From Thiotrichaceae bacterium (lineage in GTDB: Bacteria > Pseudomonadota > Gammaproteobacteria > Thiotrichales > Thiotrichaceae), in NCBI GenBank assembly GCA_027024625.1, contig JALVRY010000176.1, positions 1 through 5,804 of the forward strand: DNA of 5,804 bases, written 5' to 3'. The notes under the pieces were generated by a model that was given only the letters and a program-made list of their open reading frames with translations, was not told the origin of the DNA and made no database searches. A program made the position numbers and the translations under genes. This document shows, piece after piece, positions 1 to 3,254 of this stretch; position 1 is the first letter of the stretch, and each line of letters opens with the position of its first letter.

Positions 1-204
1 ATGGAAATACGCAATCAACATCGTCAAGCTGGAAAATTCTTTTTTGAATTACCTGCTCAAGGCATCCAATTAGAAGAATTTGAGGTTGATTTGTACCAGC
101 AAGCCATTCAAACCAGCCACGGCAACAAAAGTGCCGCAGCTCGCTTACTCGGACTAAGCCGTGATGCTTTTTTGTATCGACTTAAAAAACATGGCTTACG
201 GTAA
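1..204 (+). CDS. C-terminal Fis-type HTH end of a sigma-54-dependent regulator (partial)
   Basis: The visible 67 residues match the end of NtrC-family activators, which bind enhancer DNA and use an AAA+ ATPase to open promoters held by sigma-54 RNA polymerase. After a short linker with the typical ELPAQGIQLEEFE stretch (about residues 17-29) comes a Fis-type helix-turn-helix: NKSAAARLLGLSRDAFLYRLKKHGL (about 42-66) contains the N-x-S/T-x-AA-x-LLG-x-SR-x-x-x-x-YRLKK pattern. The receiver/sensor and AAA+ domains are not in the window. The ATG at base 1 is therefore probably an internal Met and the gene likely extends to the left. A free-standing small Fis-like protein is the less likely alternative. 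The stop TAA (202-204) is one base from the stop of the convergent gene at 206, with no obvious terminator hairpin between them. What it regulates cannot be told from here. Confidence 0.8.
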   Translation: MEIRNQHRQAGKFFFELPAQGIQLEEFEVDLYQQAIQTSHGNKSAAARLLGLSRDAFLYRLKKHGLR

Positions 205-205
205 T

Positions 206-628
206 TTAGTGCCTAAATGTAATTGAAAAATGAATCTGATTTCGTCCATAACCATTGCTCCAACGGTTGTAATGATTACGGTGATGCTGGTTACGATTCC
301 AACGATTGTAGTTACGACCTCCCCGTCTTAGCTGTCTAATCTTACGCTTGAGTTTGCGTATCTTTCTTTGCTTTTGGTTGTAACGACTATTATGGTGCCT
401 TGCTCTATTGCCGTTTCTGGCTCGTTGACCATGACGATGATTAGGGCGAAACCTTGCATAATTATTTGTAATATGTACTGACTGGTTTAGCGTATTACCA
501 TTTCCATGTATTGATGCGTTTTGATTAACATATTGACCACTACTGCGACCTCCATTGGCTGATGCCGCAAAAGGTATAGTTAAACCAACAGCAACTGCAC
601 TGACAATACTTAGTTGTTTAAAATTCAT
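206..628 (-). CDS. Small exported Asn/Arg/His-rich basic protein, function unknown
   Basis: About 140 residues. I prefer the ATG at 628 over the upstream in-frame ATG at 640. The signal peptide starts naturally there (MNFKQLSIVSAVAVGL..), and the purine-rich AAGGATGG sequence overlaps the 640 ATG, so it can only serve as a ribosome site for the later one. The signal peptide has a hydrophobic core and a likely cleavage after ASA (about residue 24), so the product should leave the cytoplasm. The mature part has two zones. The first (about 27-58) is Gln/Asn/Ser-rich, with QYVNQNASIHGNGNTLNQSV resembling the spacing of curlin-type repeats. The second (about 59-140) is dominated by Arg, Asn, His and Tyr, with two YNRW motifs and a basic KQRKIRKLKRKIRQLRR stretch. 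No cysteines or enzyme motifs are visible. It may bind nucleic acid, polysaccharide or metal outside the cytoplasm, but that is a guess. The gene is real by signal peptide and start context; its family was not recognised. Confidence 0.7.
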   Translation of the reverse strand: MNFKQLSIVSAVAVGLTIPFAASANGGRSSGQYVNQNASIHGNGNTLNQSVHITNNYARFRPNHRHGQRARNGNRARHHNSRYNQKQRKIRKLKRKIRQLRRGGRNYNRWNRNQHHRNHYNRWSNGYGRNQIHFSITFRH

Positions 629-661
629 AATATAATCCATCCTTGATTATTGATTCATAAA

Positions 662-675
662 ACCGACATTTCGGT
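662..675. other. Small hairpin upstream of the exported-protein gene
   Basis: ACCGA-CATT-TCGGT is a perfect 5-bp stem with a 4-base loop, located in the presumed 5' leader of the minus-strand gene that starts at 628. Read on the minus strand it is followed by TTT, so it could be a weak pause or stability element. It is too short to call a terminator. Confidence 0.3.
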
Positions 676-757
676 ATCACACCCTGTCAGTTATTCCTTT
701 TTTCCTAAGTCTGATGACACTCTCAACTCTTGCTACTTAGTATCCTTAAATTTATAA

Positions 758-763
758 ATTATA
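758..763 (-). promoter_or_regulatory. Candidate -10 box for the exported-protein gene
   Basis: On the minus strand this is a perfect TATAAT, about 130 bases before the start at 628. The -35 region at the expected distance (about 780-786) is poor (CTGTTA or CCTGTT), and the surroundings are AT-rich, so chance is a real possibility. If genuine, the transcript would have a leader of roughly 120 bases including the hairpin at 662-675. Confidence 0.22.
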
Positions 764-817
764 AAAGTCGGTAATAATTTAACAGGCTAATTTATAAGGA
801 GGACAAAACTTACACCC

Positions 818-847
818 TTGACTATTTTATTCATATAAACAGATGAT
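818..847 (+). promoter_or_regulatory. Candidate sigma-70 promoter for the two-gene cassette
   Basis: TTGACT (818-823, five of six consensus bases) and GATGAT (842-847, four of six) are separated by 18 bases in an AT-rich stretch. Transcription would begin near 854, giving a leader of about 190 bases that contains the nested inverted repeats at 945-1040. No better-spaced pair was seen in 641-1044. A second -10-like TAGAAT (951-956) has only a weak -35. This is pattern matching only. Confidence 0.35.
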
Positions 848-944
848 AAATAACAAAAAACAGACAGGAATGACCGTTACTCACAAAAATGACTGCGGAA
901 TGGAATTAGAAAGAACTGCTTTGGAAATCTAAACTCAATATCAA

Positions 945-1040
945 TAGAGATAGAATATCTCTAGGAGCTTGTCTGAAAATATGAGCTCCTAGTACTCTAA
1001 ATCAATATTGGTTTGATGGGGTACTGGTTTCCTAGGAGTT
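945..1040 (+). promoter_or_regulatory. Overlapping inverted repeats; possible attenuator-like leader hiding the ribosome site
   Basis: Three pairings can be drawn. Hairpin A pairs TAGAGATA (945-952) with TATCTCTA (956-963), 8 bp with loop GAA. Hairpin B pairs CTAGGAGCT (961-969) with AGCTCCTAG (984-992), a perfect 9 bp with a 14-base loop. Hairpin C pairs the same AGCTCCTAG (984-992) with CTAGGAGTT (1032-1040), 9 bp including one G-U, and this covers the Shine-Dalgarno sequence of the gene at 1045. A and B share bases 961-963, and B and C share 984-992, so A plus C (ribosome site hidden) and B (ribosome site free) are mutually exclusive. A small stem ATCAA/TTGAT (1001-1005/1013-1017) lies inside the C loop. 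This is the geometry of translational attenuators. A DNA operator built from CTAGGAG half-sites is the alternative. The complementarity is seen in the sequence; the switching is inferred. Confidence 0.45.
1032..1038 (+). promoter_or_regulatory. Ribosome binding site of the 166-residue gene, inside a repeat arm
   Basis: CTAGGAG contains AGGAG (1034-1038), six bases before the ATG at 1045, which is good spacing and fixes the start. It is unusual because it is also an arm of an inverted repeat whose partner, CTCCTAG, lies at 986-992, so it could be masked in the mRNA. Confidence 0.65.
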
Positions 1041-1044
1041 ATTT

Positions 1045-1545
1045 ATGCCGCTATCTGAGCAGGATAAACACGTATTAACACATCTACTGAAGGACTTACA
1101 ACGTCAGGCTAAGTGGTCTGAAATTATTGGCTTTTTGGAAACCCATAATCGAGAACATATGCTAAAAAAGCAGAGTCAATCACCTGCAATTTATGCAAAA
1201 AATAAGCGTTGGTTATTAAATACGGAGCGTTTAACTCTTCTACAAGTATTGGTTTTTCAATATTTAAGAGGCAATAAAACAATGTCTCAAGGTGAAATGG
1301 TTCGTTTATTAGGTGGCAATCCGAATAGGAAAAATCTGTCTGCCACGGAAAAGAAGGAAGTTAAGATATTAAATCAATATTGGATTAACCAAATTAGAAA
1401 TAATATTCAACCCATTCTAGCCGATTATTTTGGCTTGCTAATCTTTGACTGGGTTGGTGGAAATAAACCAGGACAAGGTGGCTATAAAATCAGGGTAACA
1501 GATTTATTATTACAATTTTTTAGAGATATTATTTATCAGGAATAA
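1045..1545 (+). CDS. Unrecognised 166-residue protein, possible winged-helix DNA-binding fold
   Basis: I do not recognise the family. There is no signal peptide or membrane segment, so it is probably cytoplasmic. The N-terminal third (1-55) is charged and probably helical. Residues 60-90 (TERLTLLQVLVFQYLRG followed by MSQGEMVRLLGG) look like a helix and then a helix-turn-helix-like pair. Residues 108-125 form a likely recognition-type amphipathic helix (ILNQYWINQIRNNIQPIL). GLLIFDWVGGNKPGQGGYKIRV (about 130-151) looks like a beta-hairpin wing with a Gly-rich turn. This order resembles a winged helix of the OmpR C-terminal type, but no conserved signature is certain. The start is fixed by AGGAG six bases upstream. 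The next gene begins five bases after the stop, so the two are probably co-transcribed and translationally coupled. If it binds DNA, the CTAGGAG repeats before it are an obvious candidate operator for autoregulation. Confidence 0.7.
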   Translation: MPLSEQDKHVLTHLLKDLQRQAKWSEIIGFLETHNREHMLKKQSQSPAIYAKNKRWLLNTERLTLLQVLVFQYLRGNKTMSQGEMVRLLGGNPNRKNLSATEKKEVKILNQYWINQIRNNIQPILADYFGLLIFDWVGGNKPGQGGYKIRVTDLLLQFFRDIIYQE

Positions 1546-1550
1546 GCACG

Positions 1551-1745
1551 ATGAAAATCAAAATAGGAATTGCCACACTTGTTTTATTAGGTGGAATATT
1601 TAATTTACAAACAGCATACGCTGTCGACTCAGAAGCACTAAAAGATATTTTAGGCAACAGTAAACGAATAAAAGTTGTTAAGGGAAACAATCAAACAGTC
1701 GCCCGTAGTAGAGTAAAAACGACAACTTATGCTAGGAGAAAATAG
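1551..1745 (+). CDS. Small exported basic peptide, function unknown
   Basis: 64 residues. The N-terminus is a clear Sec signal peptide: MKIK, a hydrophobic core (IGIATLVLLGGIFNL) and a likely cleavage after AYA at about residue 24. The mature peptide would be about 40 residues, strongly basic, with many Lys/Arg, no Cys and the end TTTYARRK. AGGAA (1538-1542) sits eight bases before the ATG, inside the end of the upstream gene, which supports coupled translation with it. The family is not recognised. Its size, charge and export would suit a periplasmic or surface peptide, but no role can be assigned. The last codons contain another CTAGGAG (1732-1738). The fold-back element begins five bases after the stop, so the original 3' region of this transcript has probably been replaced by the insertion. 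Confidence 0.6.
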   Translation: MKIKIGIATLVLLGGIFNLQTAYAVDSEALKDILGNSKRIKVVKGNNQTVARSRVKTTTYARRK

Positions 1746-1750
1746 TTACT

Positions 1751-1914
1751 ACCTGAATCCGTGACTTCAATGCGGATAAGAGAGTGCAAGATATTGGTTT
1801 CACAGTGGATTTTAAAAAGTCTTAGCTTCACCCGTAGGTTAAGCGGGCATTTTTTCAACCGCTGTGGAATCAATAGCTTGTGCTATCTGCCGTAGTGAAG
1901 TCACGGATTCAGGT
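1751..1914. mobile_element. 164-bp fold-back (MITE-like) element flanked by ACT
   Basis: The ends are perfect 19-bp inverted repeats: ACCTGAATCCGTGACTTCA at 1751-1769 and its complement at 1896-1914 (20 bp if the flanking T and A are counted). The similarity continues inward imperfectly over most of each arm. For example ATTGGTTTCACAGTGG (1793-1808) on the left corresponds to ATTGATTCCACAGCGG on the complement of the right. The whole element can therefore fold into one long hairpin around about 1820-1845. ACT immediately precedes (1748-1750) and follows (1915-1917), consistent with a 3-bp target duplication. No transposase is encoded, so it would need a helper in trans. Some IS5-related elements make 3-bp ANT duplications, but I cannot assign the family. 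The diverged inner arms and intact ends suggest an element kept for mobility or for its hairpin. It lies between convergent genes, where it could end transcription from both sides. Confidence 0.6.
1814..1855. terminator. Terminator-like centre of the fold-back element
   Basis: At the element's centre CCCG (1831-1834) pairs with CGGG (1844-1847), with CTTA/TAAG (1821-1824/1840-1843) as a competing pair. AAAAA (1814-1818) lies on one side and TTTTTT (1850-1855) on the other. Read rightward, the GC stem is followed two bases later by the T-run; read leftward, a T-run also follows, but farther away. It sits between the + cassette and the - operon, where a bidirectional terminator would be expected. 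The short stem alone is weak; the long arms around it would strengthen the fold. Confidence 0.35.
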
Positions 1915-1961
1915 ACTATATTATGGATAAACTTCTAAACCAGTAACTATGATAGATAAAG

Positions 1962-2573
1962 TCACTGATCCCGATATGAATCCAAATTTAAACGACTAGC
2001 TACTTGAAAAACATTTTTAGCAGATGTAATCGCAGACTGGTGAATAATCTTATTTTCATTCTTTAAGAAGGATTGCCAAGTCGAAGCTAGGGTTTCTTCT
2101 GTTATTTCTTCGAGGTTTAATAAGCAGGATATTTCACCAAGGCTAGGCGATGCTTGTGAATTATTTAGAGATAGCTTTTCACTTAAATCAATATGTTGTA
2201 GAAAGTCAGGAATATTGCCTACTCTATACTTTAAAGCTCGATATTGAATAGCAAGAAATTCAAATTGATTTCCTTTCCAAGCCACTTGTTGCTTTCCATT
2301 TGTGGCTGCAACATAGGCTTCTAACACACTTTTTTCATCATCATTTTCAATACTAAGAAGCCTTATTTGTTCCTCAGCATTCTCGGCTGTCACAACGGCA
2401 ATCGCCACTATTTTTTGCAGGTAGACGGGTAAATCAGCAGAGCCTGTTTTTTGTTGATGCAAGTGAAACATCGCCTTGGCAACACCTTCATCAGACAGGT
2501 TTTTGATATTGTGTAAACGCCTACCAGCATTAACGTCAGGAATCGTTTTTATGGCAATAGCGGCAATATTCAT
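1962..2573 (-). CDS. PolB-like 3'-5' exonuclease family protein lacking the catalytic residues
   Basis: 203 residues, homologous to the predicted PolB-like 3'-5' exonucleases (Pfam DNA_pol_B_exo2, RNase H fold). The N-terminus MNIAAIAIKTIPDV..GRRL..LSDEGVAKAMF..QKTGS, the strand QKIVAIAVV (53-61), the segment WKGNQFEF followed by YRAL (99-114) and HIDL (127-130) follow the family order. Compared with the family pattern as I remember it, the Exo I Asp and Glu (F-D-I-E-T-I-P-D) are Ala7 and Lys9, the Exo II WNGxGFD is WKGNQFE (Asp to Glu105), and the Exo III Y-C-E-T-D-V is S-A-I-T-S-A (Tyr to Ser180, Asp to Ser184). The section between YRAL and HIDL also looks shortened. Two-metal catalysis should be lost. 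The frame is uninterrupted, so it is either a pseudoenzyme with another role or a recently relaxed gene. The start matches the family start. It lies 11 bases after zipA with only a weak ribosome site, suggesting coupled translation in the smc-zipA operon. Confidence 0.75.
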   Translation of the reverse strand: MNIAAIAIKTIPDVNAGRRLHNIKNLSDEGVAKAMFHLHQQKTGSADLPVYLQKIVAIAVVTAENAEEQIRLLSIENDDEKSVLEAYVAATNGKQQVAWKGNQFEFLAIQYRALKYRVGNIPDFLQHIDLSEKLSLNNSQASPSLGEISCLLNLEEITEETLASTWQSFLKNENKIIHQSAITSAKNVFQVASRLNLDSYRDQ

Positions 2574-2584
2574 CAGTCTGCTAT

Positions 2585-3208
2585 CTATTGAACCAAGGCG
2601 AGCATGGCTTCTTTATCTTTTTCGCTAAACTCTTCTTGCTGTTGATTTTTCAGTGTCGCTTTAAGCTCTCTCGCCATGATTCCTGCGACTTCAACAAAGT
2701 CTTCAATCGCTTGCACATCATCAATTAGGCTAGGCAAATTCAAAATAAGAGATACACCCGGCGTATTTTGATCGCGTATATCATCAGGCTTTAAAGTCCA
2801 AGGTTCTACACCGTTGGCAACGGTATATATGCTAACATCGCCCTTATCCGTTGTCGCCAAACGATGAAAAAGATCCATTTCACCAAATTTTAAACCTATC
2901 TTTTCCATGATATTCAATAGCTTATTTCCATTTAGACCATCATCGCTATTGGCCGCAATAAATAAAACCAGTTGCGTTTCTTTGACTGGTTTAGGTGTGC
3001 TGGCAGGCTGATTATCAGAAATATCTGCATCGGTACTTCCTGTATCTTCCTTGACTGATGATGCTAAGCGTCCATCTTCCTCACGTATCGCATGAATATG
3101 CATATCTTTTTCTTTAGGAAGAGATTTATTTGCTGAGCGGCTCATAAAAAAAAGTGCAGCAAGCACGGCGATGCCTAACAGCATTATAATGATACTAACT
3201 GGATCCAT
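2585..3208 (-). CDS. zipA: Cell division protein ZipA
   Basis: ZipA is an essential divisome protein in E. coli. It is anchored in the inner membrane by its N-terminus and binds the C-terminal tail of FtsZ to tether and stabilise the Z ring. Here residues 4-22 (VSIIIMLLGIAVLAALFFM) form the single membrane anchor right after a very short N-terminus, as in the family. Residues 24-77 are a charged linker rich in Asp, Glu, Ser and Pro. Residues 78-207 are the FtsZ-binding domain, recognised by QLVLFIAANSDDGLNG, KFGEMDLFHR (107-116), TVANGVEPWTL (129-139) and TPGVSLILNLPS (149-160), followed by the terminal helices. At 207 residues it is much shorter than E. coli ZipA (about 330) because the linker lacks the long Pro/Gln-rich part. 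AGGAA (complement of 3217-3221) lies eight bases before the ATG. It starts 46 bases after smc, and this smc-zipA order is typical of Gammaproteobacteria. Confidence 0.9.
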   Translation of the reverse strand: MDPVSIIIMLLGIAVLAALFFMSRSANKSLPKEKDMHIHAIREEDGRLASSVKEDTGSTDADISDNQPASTPKPVKETQLVLFIAANSDDGLNGNKLLNIMEKIGLKFGEMDLFHRLATTDKGDVSIYTVANGVEPWTLKPDDIRDQNTPGVSLILNLPSLIDDVQAIEDFVEVAGIMARELKATLKNQQQEEFSEKDKEAMLALVQ

Positions 3209-3254
3209 CTGTTAATTTCCTATTTTCTGGGTATTAATAGTTGCTGAAGTTTAT

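Noticed and set aside
628..640. Upstream in-frame ATG at 640 as the start of the exported-protein gene
   Set aside because: The ribosome-site-like AAGGA abuts this ATG, leaving no spacing, while the ATG at 628 has it at a workable distance and begins a normal signal peptide.
796..802. Perfect Shine-Dalgarno-like AAGGAGG
   Set aside because: No ATG, and no GTG or TTG at a usable distance, opens a frame after it; the TTG at 818 is too far away and closes after six codons. It looks like an orphan match.
945..992. The hairpins at 945-963 and 961-992 as an intrinsic terminator
   Set aside because: Neither stem is followed by a T-run; the overlap with the downstream ribosome site fits translational control or an operator better.
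1751..1914. The long inverted repeat as a CRISPR or tandem array
   Set aside because: It has only two copies, in inverted rather than direct orientation, with no regular spacers and no cas genes.
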